Source: Pseudomonadota bacterium (lineage in GTDB: Bacteria; Desulfobacterota; Syntrophobacteria; Syntrophobacterales; Syntrophobacteraceae). Taken from it: a stretch of 19,862 nucleotides of DNA. Shown here in pieces: positions 6,915 to 16,108 of this stretch. How positions within the stretch are numbered: position 1 is the stretch's first letter; each line of letters opens with the position of its first letter. The position numbers and the translations under genes were made by a program. The stretch covers positions 1 to 19,862 of the forward strand of contig JAEZHY010000081.1 in assembly GCA_023416335.1 (NCBI GenBank), in the 5' to 3' direction. The notes beneath the pieces are model-generated. The model was given only the letters and a program-made list of their open reading frames with translations. It searched no databases and had not been told where the DNA came from.

Positions 6915-7510
6915 TCGGATTTCTCGAAGGAAAGCTGCGGGCGAAAAGCCCCGATTACGTTATTGTGGATGTGCAGGGGGTCGGGTATTATGTCCAGGTT
7001 CCCTTGAGCACTTTTTACGATCTTCCGGAACTCGGGCACCCGGTAAGTTTGAACATCCATACGCATGTGCGCGAGGATGCCATCCTGCTCTACGGTTTCC
7101 GGACGAATGCGGAAAAGGAAATGTTCCTGCTCCTTACCGGGGTTAACGGCGTGGGGCCGAAGCTCGCCATCAACATCCTCTCCGGCATCAGCCCGGATGA
7201 ATTGAGACAGGTGGTGGTTCAGCAGGATCACCTCAGGTTGAAAAACATCCCGGGAGTCGGCAAAAAGATCGCCGAACGGCTCATGCTCGAGTTGCGGGAC
7301 AAGGTCAAAGGGAAGGAAAAAGAGAAGCCGGAACCCGTTCAGGCCACCGCCGGAGGAGGGAACGCCTTTCCAGATGCTTTCTCAGCACTTGTCAACCTCG
7401 GCTATCGTCCGGCGGAAGCCGAAAAAGCGCTCAAGCGTTCGAGGGAAGCCCTTGGCGACAGCCCGTCTCTCGAAAAACTGCTCAAGCACGCCTTGAAGGC
7501 GCTTGCATAG
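6911..7510 (+). CDS. ruvA: Holliday junction branch migration protein RuvA
   Basis: A 199-residue protein that binds four-way junctions as a tetramer and recruits RuvB. An OB-fold N-terminus starts MIGFLEGKLRAKSPDYVIVD. Two helix-hairpin-helix motifs follow, TGVNGVGPKLAINIL (about residues 76-90) and LKNIPGVGKKIAERLMLEL (about 109-127). A Lys/Glu-rich linker leads to the C-terminal domain III (DAFSALVNLGYRPAEAEKAL), which contacts RuvB. I took ATG 6911 because it gives the canonical N-terminus and the ATGA overlap with ruvC; the frame is open further upstream but those codons lie inside ruvC. Confidence 0.96.
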   Translation: MIGFLEGKLRAKSPDYVIVDVQGVGYYVQVPLSTFYDLPELGHPVSLNIHTHVREDAILLYGFRTNAEKEMFLLLTGVNGVGPKLAINILSGISPDELRQVVVQQDHLRLKNIPGVGKKIAERLMLELRDKVKGKEKEKPEPVQATAGGGNAFPDAFSALVNLGYRPAEAEKALKRSREALGDSPSLEKLLKHALKALA

Positions 7511-7511
7511 A

Positions 7512-7558
7512 CTCCAGTTCGGCTGGAGGAATCAGATCCCTCTTTGGTCATTTTGACC
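7512..7558 (+). repeat. two small hairpins in the ruvA-ruvB gap
   Basis: CTCCAG-TTCGG-CTGGAG (7512-7528) and GGTCA-TTT-TGACC (7546-7558) are perfect stems in the 67-base gap. The second ends just upstream of the ruvB Shine-Dalgarno (GGAAGA, 7564-7569). They could tune mRNA stability or ruvB translation. There is no T-run, so they are not an obvious terminator. Confidence 0.4.
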
Positions 7559-7577
7559 GGACCGGAAGATTCATTTC

Positions 7578-8600
7578 ATGGCAGACCGGGTCATTACACC
7601 GCAGCAGGACGAAGAAGACCTTTCAATCGAGAGCAGTCTTCGCCCGCGTTTTCTAAGCGAATATATCGGCCAGGAGAAGGTGAAGGAAAACCTCTCGGTG
7701 TTCATCGCGGCCGCAAGGCAGCGCGCGGAACCGCTCGACCACGTTCTTTTCCACGGATTCCCCGGCCTGGGCAAGACTTCGCTTGCCGCCGTCATCAGCA
7801 ACGAAATGAAGGTAAACCTCCGGAGCACCTCCGGCCCGGTTATCGAACGCCCCGGTGACCTCGCGGCAATTCTGACCAACCTCGAACCGGGGGACGTGCT
7901 CTTCATAGATGAAATCCACCGGTTGAACCACGTGGTAGAGGAAATCCTCTACCCGGCCATGGAGGACTTCAAGCTGGACATTATCATCGGCCAGGGTCCT
8001 TCGGCGCGGACCATAAAGCTGGACCTTCCGGCTTTTACGCTAATCGGCGCCACCACAAGGGCGGGACTTCTCTCCCCACCCCTTCGCGACCGGTTCGGCG
8101 TCTCTCTCAGGCTCGAATTCTATAAAAACGATGAACTCAGGAGCATCATCCAGCGTTCGGCGAAGATTCTCGGGATCTCGATCGAAGAGGAAGGGGCTTT
8201 CGAAATAGCCAGAAGGTCGCGAGGAACTCCCAGGATCGCAAACAGGCTCCTTCGCCGCGTCCGGGATTACGCCGAAGTGCGTGCAAACGGCACCGTCTCC
8301 CGCCAGGTGGCGGATGCCGCCCTCAAGATGCTGGACGTGGACGAAAGGGGATTTGACGGGATGGACCGGAAAATCCTGAGCACGATTATCGAAAAGTACG
8401 ACGGCGGCCCCGTCGGAATCGAAACCCTCGCTGCATCGGTATCTGAAGAAAAAGATACCCTCGAAGACGTCTACGAACCCTACCTCATCCAGGAAGGATT
8501 CATTAACAAAACCCCGCGCGGCCGTCTCGCCACCCGCTTGGCATACGAACACCTGGGCATACCGTACAACACCTGCAATCGGCAGTTGAGTCTTTATTAA
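7578..8600 (+). CDS. ruvB: Holliday junction branch migration ATPase RuvB
   Basis: A 340-residue AAA+ motor that forms hexameric rings on either side of the RuvA-bound junction and drives branch migration. Walker A is GFPGLGKT (60-67), with Phe where GPPGLGKT is usual. Walker B is LFIDE (108-112), and sensor 1 is GATTRAG (157-163). The trans-acting arginine finger is R170 in SPPLRDRFG. Sensor 2 lies in [19 protein letters not shown]-terminal winged helix ends [16 protein letters not shown]. Full length for the family. GGAAGA is 8 bases before the ATG. It is the last gene of the conserved cluster; the sequence after it loses recognisable genes. Confidence 0.97.
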   Translation: MADRVITPQQDEEDLSIESSLRPRFLSEYIGQEKVKENLSVFIAAARQRAEPLDHVLFHGFPGLGKTSLAAVISNEMKVNLRSTSGPVIERPGDLAAILTNLEPGDVLFIDEIHRLNHVVEEILYPAMEDFKLDIIIGQGPSARTIKLDLPAFTLIGATTRAGLLSPPLRDRFGVSLRLEFYKNDELRSIIQRSAKILGISIEEEGAFEIARRSRGTPRIANRLLRRVRDYAEVRANGTVSRQVADAALKMLDVDERGFDGMDRKILSTIIEKYDGGPVGIETLAASVSEEKDTLEDVYEPYLIQEGFINKTPRGRLATRLAYEHLGIPYNTCNRQLSLY

Positions 8601-8616
8601 CTCAGGGTACTCTGAG
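8601..8616 (+). terminator. short hairpin directly after ruvB
   Basis: CTCAGG-GTAC-TCTGAG follows the ruvB stop TAA immediately. As RNA it makes 5 Watson-Crick pairs plus one G-U pair; as DNA it is a 16-bp near-palindrome. No T-run follows, so it may be a weak 3' end, or mark the edge of inserted DNA. Confidence 0.3.
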
Positions 8617-9110
8617 AAATGGATATCCTTCAATTATTATGGATTGTCGGTTTCGGAGTCGAAGCTTTCAATTCCGGTTCGAAGTTCGTATTCAGGCGCT
8701 CTCCACTCTTTCAGCACAGGTGAAGCTTCATCCCAGCCTTTTCTGCCTGTTACTTTGAGCTCGATAACTTGATCTCCGGAGGACGTCGCCCCATTCGCAA
8801 ACCGGAATTCACCCCATGGTGAAAAGCTGGAGACACCGAGGTTTGCCACTTTTGAGAAATGGTTCCGGCGGTTATCACGGTTGGGCGACCCATCTCTTGG
8901 CAGATATCGGTTTGAGAACAATGGATGAAATTTCGGATACTGAACACAGGTATCAGGCAAATTCACTGAACGATGTGAGAATGCACTCCCAAAGTGCACA
9001 AAGATGGGGAATGTGGTAAGTTGAGGGCTGTGATGGTTATTCCCTGACCCTTCTGTTCTCCAATTTATCGAAAATTGAATGAAACTAGGGACCTAAACTA
9101 GGCTTTGGCT
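8617..9110. other. gene-poor left junction of the defence cassette
   Basis: Nearly 500 bases with no recognisable gene. A minus-strand frame of 120 codons (8637-8999) and overlapping plus-strand frames exist, but none has a good ribosome-binding site or a family I know. A protein-like plus-strand stretch reading FATFEKWFRRLSRLGDP (around 8837-8887) ends in a stop, which could mean gene decay. A hairpin TGCACT-CCCAA-AGTGCA lies at 8982-8998. The promoter for hsdR must be here or further left, but I see no good -35/-10 pair; CTGACC...TATCGA around 9045-9070 is the best and is weak. Confidence 0.45.
9082..9102 (+). repeat. direct repeat of AAACTAGG in front of hsdR
   Basis: AAACTAGG occurs at 9082-9089 and again at 9095-9102, a 13-base period, ending 8 bases before ATG 9111. 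The second copy supplies the only Shine-Dalgarno-like AGG. The arrangement could be an operator controlling the restriction gene or a small duplication. Confidence 0.4.
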
Positions 9111-11870
9111 ATGGACTCCGAACGCCAGACTCGTCAGGAACGGATAGATCTCCAATTGGGTCGTGCCGGTTGGGCTCTTGGCAATAGGCATTTGGTCGAG
9201 GAGTTCCTGGTCGAGACACCCCCCTTGCTGCATGAACCACTGGGGCGCTACAAATCCAAAAATGAATTCGTTGACTACGCACTATTGGACCGTCTGGGAA
9301 GACCGCTCGCTATCGTTGAAGCCAAACGCTCGAGCCGAGATCCCATCGAAGGCGAACGCCAGGCAGCCGATTATGCCGACTCGCTTCGTGCAAGATATGA
9401 GACTGACCCTTTTGTTTTCCTGGCCAATGGTGATGAAATCTGGTTTTGGCATCGAAATCTTTATCCCCCCAGGAAGGTCAGCGGCTTTTTCACCGAGGAA
9501 GATCTGCTTCGGCTCGCTCACCTCGATAAGTTCGGAAGCCCGCTTATAGGCGTTATGCCGCTTGAGCGCATCATTGATCGCGCCTACCAAATCGAGGCAG
9601 TTAAGACCATCGCCGAGCGAATTGAGGCCGGCAAACGCCGCTTTCTGATGGTACTCGCCACCGGCACAGGCAAGACCCGCGTTGCAATTGCATTAGTGGA
9701 ATTGTTGCAGCGCCACGAGCGTATCCAGCGCGTCCTTTTCCTCGCGGATCGTCGCGAACTTGTAAAACAGGCACTCGGCGCTTTTAAGGAACATCTGCCT
9801 GGCTCTCCTCGTTCATGGATCGAGCATGGGACTATAGACAAAGACGCCCGGATTCACCTCGCCACCTATCCCGGAATGATGTCTCTCTACCAGCGGCTCT
9901 CTCCCGGTTACTACGATTTGATTATCGCGGATGAAAGCCATCGCTCAATTTACGAGAAACAGAGTTACGGGGGCATTTTCGATCACTTCGATTCCCTGCT
10001 GCTCGGGCTTACAGCTACCCCGACCGACTTTCTTGACCATAATACATATGAGCTTTTCGAATGCCCGGATGATAGTCCAACTTTTTATTACGGCTATGAT
10101 GAGGCAGTAAGAGACAAGTACCTTGTACCTTATCGCCCGGTACACGTCGCCCGCACGGTCTTCCAGATAGAGGGATTGAAGCCCGGCCAACTGCCTGCGG
10201 AAGTAAATAGGCAGATTCAAGAGCAGGGTGTCGATCCCGATCAGTTCAGTTTCGAAGGATCGGATCTGGAGCGAAAAGTCACGAACACCGGGACCAATGA
10301 TTCCATTGTCCGGGAATTCATGGACAACGCCATCAAAGATGCCGTTGGAACTCTCCCCGCCAAGACAATCATTTTTGCCGTTTCTCACAGACATGCTTTG
10401 GAACTCTACAAGAGTTTCAACCGGCTCTATCCCGACCTCCAACGGAAAGGGCTTGCAAAGGTTATTGACAGCCAGATGGAGCGAGCCGAGAAAACCCTGG
10501 ATGACTTTAAAAACAAGGATTTTCCCAGAGCAGCCATTTCAGTTGATATGCTTGATACCGGCATCGATGTGCCTCCCATCCGCAACTTGGTTTTTGCAAA
10601 GCCGGTATTCAGCAAAGTAAAATTTTGGCAGATGCTTGGCCGGGGCACTCGCACCTGGACCGATCCGCTAAGCGGCCAGATAAAAGCCGACTTTCTGGTA
10701 ATCGATCACTGGGATAATTTCGACTACTTCCAGGTTAATAAAGACGGACGGGCAGGCTCGGTATCTGAGCCTCTACCTTCACGGCTCTTTCGTCTCCGGT
10801 TGGAAAAACTCCAAATTCTCATCGGCCATGCCGATTCTCTTTCCGAGGAACATACGGTTAGGCAACTTCGCGGCCTGCTTGACACTCTGCCTTTGGAGAA
10901 CATCAATGTCGCCCCGCATTCCGAAGAAATCAGGCTTCTCTCCAGCACTGATGAAGAATGGCGTATTCTAAATGAGCAAAAAGTCACTCGTCTTTCACAT
11001 ACTATCGCTCCACTGCTTCGCTTCTGTTCGGCCGGTTCCTATCCGGAACTCCAATTTGAGACTCAAACCGAGCAATTAGCTCTTGCCCACCTCAAAGCGG
11101 ATGACACTGAGGTTAGCAAACTGCGCGAGAGAATAACTGAACACCTTTCACTTCTTCCGACAAATATCCCGGAGGTTCGTCCGCATCTTGACGCCCTTGC
11201 TGCTGCCCGGACCGATGCTTTCTGGAGAAACTTAACGTGCCCCCAGATTATGCGTCTGCAGGAGACATTCGCGCCTCTTATGCGCTTCAGGAATCGCCGT
11301 CCCGCCGGCACATTCGTTCGGCTCTCCTTGCCTGATCGGATCCAGCGGCGGCATTGGATTGTTTTCGGCGCGTCAGGAGAGGGGGCATTTGCTGAAACCT
11401 ACCGTGCCCAGGTTGAGGCACTCATAAGGGATCTTTCCGCCGACAATCCCTCATTACAGCGACTCCAGCGAGGCGAAGAACTCTCATCGGACGATATAGA
11501 TTCCATCGCGGCTGCGCTGAATGGTCCGGATCTATTCGTGACCGAGGAACGCTTGCGAGAAGCTTACCAACAGCCGAAATCCAATTTAGCTGATTTTCTC
11601 CGACATATTCTCAATGTTGCCAGATTACCCTCTCGAGAGGAATCGATCTCCAAGGCATTTGACGAGTGGGTTCGGCAGCATCCCCAATTGACAGCCACAC
11701 AGTTGATGTTCGTACGGACCCTTCGTAAGGCCGTGATGCAGAAAGCTGAGATCACTTCCCTGGAAGCCCTGAGGAAGCCACCGTTTTCTTCTATTGGCGA
11801 CCCCGAAAGGCTTTTCAAACAATCGGAGCTATCCGAGCTCTTTGAACTAGTCACCGCTATTGCCGCATAA
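9111..11870 (+). CDS. hsdR: type I restriction enzyme, endonuclease/translocase subunit HsdR
   Basis: A 919-residue motor-nuclease of a type I restriction enzyme: it translocates DNA with ATP and cuts when motors collide. The N-terminal PD-(D/E)xK nuclease is visible as D55 (FVDYALLD) and E70-x-K72 (PLAIVEAKR). Superfamily 2 helicase motifs follow: I at ATGTGKT (185-189 for GTGKT), II as DESH (274-277), III as TATP (301-304), and VI as QMLGRGTR (507-514). The C-terminal 350 residues are helical and should contact the methylase. ATG 9111 is chosen; a TTG two codons earlier is an alternative with a worse site. The stop lies 9 bases before hsdM. Base composition looks more A+T rich than the ruv genes, consistent with acquisition by transfer. 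Confidence 0.95.
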   Translation: MDSERQTRQERIDLQLGRAGWALGNRHLVEEFLVETPPLLHEPLGRYKSKNEFVDYALLDRLGRPLAIVEAKRSSRDPIEGERQAADYADSLRARYETDPFVFLANGDEIWFWHRNLYPPRKVSGFFTEEDLLRLAHLDKFGSPLIGVMPLERIIDRAYQIEAVKTIAERIEAGKRRFLMVLATGTGKTRVAIALVELLQRHERIQRVLFLADRRELVKQALGAFKEHLPGSPRSWIEHGTIDKDARIHLATYPGMMSLYQRLSPGYYDLIIADESHRSIYEKQSYGGIFDHFDSLLLGLTATPTDFLDHNTYELFECPDDSPTFYYGYDEAVRDKYLVPYRPVHVARTVFQIEGLKPGQLPAEVNRQIQEQGVDPDQFSFEGSDLERKVTNTGTNDSIVREFMDNAIKDAVGTLPAKTIIFAVSHRHALELYKSFNRLYPDLQRKGLAKVIDSQMERAEKTLDDFKNKDFPRAAISVDMLDTGIDVPPIRNLVFAKPVFSKVKFWQMLGRGTRTWTDPLSGQIKADFLVIDHWDNFDYFQVNKDGRAGSVSEPLPSRLFRLRLEKLQILIGHADSLSEEHTVRQLRGLLDTLPLENINVAPHSEEIRLLSSTDEEWRILNEQKVTRLSHTIAPLLRFCSAGSYPELQFETQTEQLALAHLKADDTEVSKLRERITEHLSLLPTNIPEVRPHLDALAAARTDAFWRNLTCPQIMRLQETFAPLMRFRNRRPAGTFVRLSLPDRIQRRHWIVFGASGEGAFAETYRAQVEALIRDLSADNPSLQRLQRGEELSSDDIDSIAAALNGPDLFVTEERLREAYQQPKSNLADFLRHILNVARLPSREESISKAFDEWVRQHPQLTATQLMFVRTLRKAVMQKAEITSLEALRKPPFSSIGDPERLFKQSELSELFELVTAIAA

Positions 11871-11879
11871 GGAATTTTC

Positions 11880-14378
11880 ATGCTCTCACCACAGCTTCGT
11901 CGTAAAGTTCATGATCTATGGTCACTCTTCTGGTCATCCGGTTTGTCAAACCCTCTCGTAGCCATCGAGCAGATTACTTATCTGCTGTTTATTCGGCAGT
12001 TGGAGGCACTCGATCGCGAACGTGTAGGCAAGGGTAAAATCTCCATTTACAAAAAGCGCCCGAACGATCCGAAGAACGCCGACTATGAGAAATGCCGTTG
12101 GTCCTATATTCATGCAAATCCTTCATTCCCACTGCTAAACGATCTCGTTTTCCCATGGCTTCGCAGCCTGGAGGACCGCATAGGCCCGGGGCAAAACGGC
12201 AATACTACTCTAGGCCGCATTTCGGGCCGGCTCAGTGATGCTTATTTCATCCTGGACGTTAACAAAACCGAGACTCTCAAACGATCCGTCAGCCTCATAG
12301 ACGATCTTTTTCGCCAGTTGGATACCCGTTCTGTTAACTCCGATATTATGGGCGATATTTTCGAGTATCTGCTTGAAGAAGTGAAGGAATCCGGCAAAAA
12401 TGGTCAGTTTCGCACACCACGGCACGTCATCCGTTTAATGGTGCAGTTGCTCAACCCAGAGCTGGGAAAGACTGTCCTGGATCCGGCATGCGGTTCCGGG
12501 GGCTTTTTGCTCAATACCTTTCTGCAATGGAAGGCAGATAATACAGACCCCGACGTACTTCGCCTCGAATGGGACGGGACCCCCCACGGTGTCCTCCCGG
12601 TCTGGCCTGAAGGCAAGCAACATAATTTCAGCGATCTTTTTCGCGGCTACGATAATGATCGTACTATGGTTCGTATTGCCTGGATGAACCTCATCCTGCA
12701 CGATCTGGAAACTCCCGAGGTCCACCAGCTCGATTCTCTTAGCAAGCGTCTGCAGGATCAAGAGAGTGGTACTTACGATTACATTCTTGCCAATCCGCCC
12801 TTTACCGGCAGCGTAGATGAAGGTGACCTCAGCGAAAACCGCACGCGCTTCCCACGTACCGGTAGAGGTGCAGTGCCGCTGACCACCAAGAGCGAACTGC
12901 TCTTCGTCTCGCTCATGCTCGACCTGCTCAAGATCGGCGGGCGTGCCGCCGTTATCGTACCGGATGGCGTATTATTCGGCTCCACCAGGGCGCACAGGGA
13001 ACTGCGCAGGCAGTTGCTTTTCGAGAATACTCTGGAAGCGGTTGTATCCCTTCCTGCCAACATATTCCAACCATACTCCGGTGTGAAAACATCCATCCTG
13101 ATTTTTCAGAAGGCTGCTGTGACGGTTCCCGCCGGTTCCGAACCGAGAACGCGTGAAGTCTGGTTTTACGAGATTACAGACGAAGCATTCTCGCTCGACC
13201 AGAAGCGCAAGGCCCTTTATGGTCAGGATAACGATTTCTGGGATGCATTGGTTAAGTTCCACGCGTGGTGCCGTTATTTGCAGGGAGAAGCTGAAGGCAA
13301 AAACGGTCAGTCTCTCAGTGATCTTCGCTCCTTAGCGATCTCGACGGCTTATCATCAGCCCGAATATTGGGAAGAACGCTGGTGCAGCGTAGATGAAGAT
13401 TTTCTGAAAATCTTCCCGAAAAAATCCGGCGACAAAGGTCATACGTACCCGATACATGAGCTGTGGCCGCAAGATTTTCCTTTTGATCCCGCAGACCCTC
13501 GCGATGCACGGCAGTATGATGAGACGGTTCTCTCCCGTGTCCGTCCGCAGTTTGAGAAGGTAAGTAGAGAACTCGTGGAACAGACTATCAAACACTTCTA
13601 TGGCACATCTCTAAAACCTGATGTGGAAAGAGCTCTGGCTGCCGCCGAGAAGAATTTGAAGAACGTGGACAAACTATTACATAAGAAAGTCCGCGAATGC
13701 GGTCTGCTGGACCACGAATTCGATCAGTTCGGACAGAACGCGCTCAAGAGCATGCTCAAAGAAATGTTGGCCAAATTGAAAGAGTGGGCCGCCGCAACCC
13801 CGATTCCGGTCAAAAAGCCGAAGGTTGCACCTGCCGAACCGGATGCGGCCAAAGCCGTCAAAACGCTGGTGCCGTTACTCTACGAGTTTGCCAAACTGGA
13901 TGGCTACAACGTGTGGCGTCGCAGCCGTGAACTGAAGCCTCGGACCGGAAAGCTCACCACTTCAGACGATGGGGATCAAAAACGGGAGCCGACGATTCTC
14001 AGTTGGATTGTTCCAGTCCGTCAGTGGGCGGAGTTGAATAGTTGGGGCACAAACCCAGAGACCGGCGAAATAGTTGACCATCCCACACATGAAAATGGTG
14101 TTCCCGATCCTGCTTATCTCGCTTGGCTGCGCGATATCTTGAAGGTTTTCGATGATGACGGTACGGTGCGGAAAGATTTCCTCGACCGCCTCGATCCGGA
14201 TTGTCTTGAATCACTCGATTTTAATCTCTCTGCTGGGCGCCACAAACCTTTCGTATTCGACGCTGGCCAGCATCGCCCGCCCGCTGAATTAATTGGCGAG
14301 CTTCAGGCCGTCTATGTTGAAGTGCAGAAACGGCTCGCAAAACTGCTAGTGATGGTTGAGGGGCAGCAAAATGATTAG
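11880..14378 (+). CDS. hsdM: type I restriction-modification DNA adenine methylase HsdM, with long C-terminal extension
   Basis: An 832-residue N6-adenine methyltransferase. An HsdM N-terminal helical domain (LRRKVHDLWSLFWSSG...) is followed by SAM motif I, DPACGSGGF (201-209), and catalytic motif IV, NPPF (305-308). FRTPRHVIRLMVQLL before motif I is typical HsdM. Usual HsdM proteins have about 490-550 residues. Here about 300 extra residues follow, containing charged helices (residues about 560-650), a Pro/Lys/Ala linker (KKPKVAPAEPDAAKA) and a compact C-terminal part with WAELNSWGTNPETGEIVDHP. I have no firm assignment for this part; it may contact HsdS, HsdR or the downstream ATPase. AAGGAA precedes the ATG. 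It overlaps hsdS by 8 bases. Confidence 0.95.
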   Translation: MLSPQLRRKVHDLWSLFWSSGLSNPLVAIEQITYLLFIRQLEALDRERVGKGKISIYKKRPNDPKNADYEKCRWSYIHANPSFPLLNDLVFPWLRSLEDRIGPGQNGNTTLGRISGRLSDAYFILDVNKTETLKRSVSLIDDLFRQLDTRSVNSDIMGDIFEYLLEEVKESGKNGQFRTPRHVIRLMVQLLNPELGKTVLDPACGSGGFLLNTFLQWKADNTDPDVLRLEWDGTPHGVLPVWPEGKQHNFSDLFRGYDNDRTMVRIAWMNLILHDLETPEVHQLDSLSKRLQDQESGTYDYILANPPFTGSVDEGDLSENRTRFPRTGRGAVPLTTKSELLFVSLMLDLLKIGGRAAVIVPDGVLFGSTRAHRELRRQLLFENTLEAVVSLPANIFQPYSGVKTSILIFQKAAVTVPAGSEPRTREVWFYEITDEAFSLDQKRKALYGQDNDFWDALVKFHAWCRYLQGEAEGKNGQSLSDLRSLAISTAYHQPEYWEERWCSVDEDFLKIFPKKSGDKGHTYPIHELWPQDFPFDPADPRDARQYDETVLSRVRPQFEKVSRELVEQTIKHFYGTSLKPDVERALAAAEKNLKNVDKLLHKKVRECGLLDHEFDQFGQNALKSMLKEMLAKLKEWAAATPIPVKKPKVAPAEPDAAKAVKTLVPLLYEFAKLDGYNVWRRSRELKPRTGKLTTSDDGDQKREPTILSWIVPVRQWAELNSWGTNPETGEIVDHPTHENGVPDPAYLAWLRDILKVFDDDGTVRKDFLDRLDPDCLESLDFNLSAGRHKPFVFDAGQHRPPAELIGELQAVYVEVQKRLAKLLVMVEGQQND

Positions 14379-16104
14379 GAGCTGGCAAAAAGCTGGTTGG
14401 CCATTAGTCCGTATCCGTGATATTGGGCATCTGCATGGAGGAGGAACCCCCAGCAGAAAACGTCCTGAATTTTTTCAAGGCACCATCCCTTGGATTACAA
14501 GTCAGGATGTACCGGCGAGTTACGTAGCTGAGATATCGGCCGCACGCGATTACGTCACGGAAGAAGCTGTCAATGCAAGCGCTGCGCGAGTGGTACCTAG
14601 GGGGGCGGTGCTGGTGACGACACGGGTATCTGTAGGTAAAACGGCAGTAGCAGGATGTCCCATCTGTTTCAGTCAGGATGTGACGGCTATTCTCATTCAC
14701 TCACCTGCCACTGCACTGCCTGCTTACGTTGCTCATTTCCTTCGTTCAAGAAGGGAAGCGCTGCTTCAAAAGAATCAGGGCTCAACAATCGTTGGAATAA
14801 CCCGTAATTCACTGGCGCTAGAGCAAATCCCCCTCCCGCCGTTGAGCGAGCAGCAGCGAATTGTCGAGATCCTGCAAGAGGCCGAGGAAATCCGTAATCT
14901 GCACAGCGAAGCTGAAGCCAAGACTGCCGAACTGGTACCCTCTGCATTCTATAGAATATTTGGAGACACAGAGCACCGTTTCGAAAACGTTCCTTTGCGC
15001 TCAATAGTACGCGAATTTCGCTATGGTACTTCACAGTCTTCTGGTGATAGAGGTGCTTTAACGCTTCGAATTCCCAACATCCTCAGCGACAGGATCAGCT
15101 TTGATGGAATGGTGAGAGTAGATGAAAAAGCGGACGTGCTGGACCAACTCAAACTGCAAACTGGGGACATGCTCTTTGTTCGCACGAACGGAAACCCAGA
15201 TTATGTTGGACGTTGCTGTGTCTATGATCGATTGGAAGCAGAACGTGAACTCGATCCAGATGAACCGGTAATTTTTGCCTCTTACCTTATCCGAGCACGT
15301 CTAAGAATGGAGTTGGTTCGGCCATGGTTTCTGCACGCCTATCTCAGGAGCCCACTTGGCCGAGGAAGGGTATTAAAGCAGGCACGGACAGCTGCTGGTC
15401 AATACAATATCAACACGGCAGGTCTCGGAGCTATTCGAGTTCCGGTTCCGCCACTTAATCTCCAAGATCTGTTTCTGTTGGAATTAGTTGAGGCCCAACA
15501 AGTCTCCGAAATAGCACGTAGGATGGAGAGACATACGAAAGCCCTAATTGATTCGCTTTCTGCCCATGCCTTCTCGGGCCAACTTACAGCCGAATGGCGC
15601 GAATCAATTAGGGATACTCTAACCTCCGAAGCCCGAGAACGTGACGCTGCCCTCAAGACAGCGGGAGCAACCATTTCCCATCTCCGCCGCGAAATTCAGG
15701 GGATGGAAGCCGCCTTGGATCGTACAGATGGAATTTATTCTGAACTAAACCGGGAGCAGCGGGCACTCTTGCGCGATATCGAGCGAATGGTGGGTGGTGT
15801 CAGGTACAGGCAGTATTTTACAGCGGAAGAATTAGGAAGATCTGTGCAAGGTCCATTGCGCAGTCACCCTCAAAAAATAGAACTCCACCTGACAGTACTG
15901 GCTGCCAGGGGAATCATTATACCAGTCAGCCTTCCTCGCAATGACGTTACCGGTCCCGCGTTTGCGGGCTGCTACCGTCTGCCTGTCAGTAACAGCGGAG
16001 CAGCCCGGGAGGACACCGAATCCGAGCCGGTTGAAGATGACGAAATTCGAGCCATGATGATGGCCGTGCAGCGCAGACTGGCAACACGCGGAACCCGAGA
16101 ATAA
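14371..16104 (+). CDS. hsdS: type I restriction enzyme specificity subunit HsdS, with C-terminal coiled-coil/winged-helix extension
   Basis: A 577-residue subunit that reads a bipartite DNA target for both HsdM and HsdR. Target-recognition domain 1 spans about 1-160 (LHGGGTPSRKRPEFF, PWITSQDV) and ends in the conserved IPLPPLSEQQRIVEIL helix start. Domain 2 spans about 205-370 (MLFVRTNGNPDYVGR, IRVPVPPLNLQ). The usual HsdS end is near residue 405 (AFSGQLTAEWRE). About 165 residues follow that HsdS proteins normally lack: a coiled coil (ARERDAALKTAGATISHLRR) and a winged-helix-like segment (YFTAEELGRSV...ELHLTVLAARGIIIPV). ATG 14371 has GAGGGG 7 bases upstream, located inside hsdM, so translation is probably coupled. 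The gap to the ATPase gene is 4 bases. Confidence 0.93.
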   Translation: MIRSWQKAGWPLVRIRDIGHLHGGGTPSRKRPEFFQGTIPWITSQDVPASYVAEISAARDYVTEEAVNASAARVVPRGAVLVTTRVSVGKTAVAGCPICFSQDVTAILIHSPATALPAYVAHFLRSRREALLQKNQGSTIVGITRNSLALEQIPLPPLSEQQRIVEILQEAEEIRNLHSEAEAKTAELVPSAFYRIFGDTEHRFENVPLRSIVREFRYGTSQSSGDRGALTLRIPNILSDRISFDGMVRVDEKADVLDQLKLQTGDMLFVRTNGNPDYVGRCCVYDRLEAERELDPDEPVIFASYLIRARLRMELVRPWFLHAYLRSPLGRGRVLKQARTAAGQYNINTAGLGAIRVPVPPLNLQDLFLLELVEAQQVSEIARRMERHTKALIDSLSAHAFSGQLTAEWRESIRDTLTSEARERDAALKTAGATISHLRREIQGMEAALDRTDGIYSELNREQRALLRDIERMVGGVRYRQYFTAEELGRSVQGPLRSHPQKIELHLTVLAARGIIIPVSLPRNDVTGPAFAGCYRLPVSNSGAAREDTESEPVEDDEIRAMMMAVQRRLATRGTRE

Positions 16105-16108
16105 TCAC

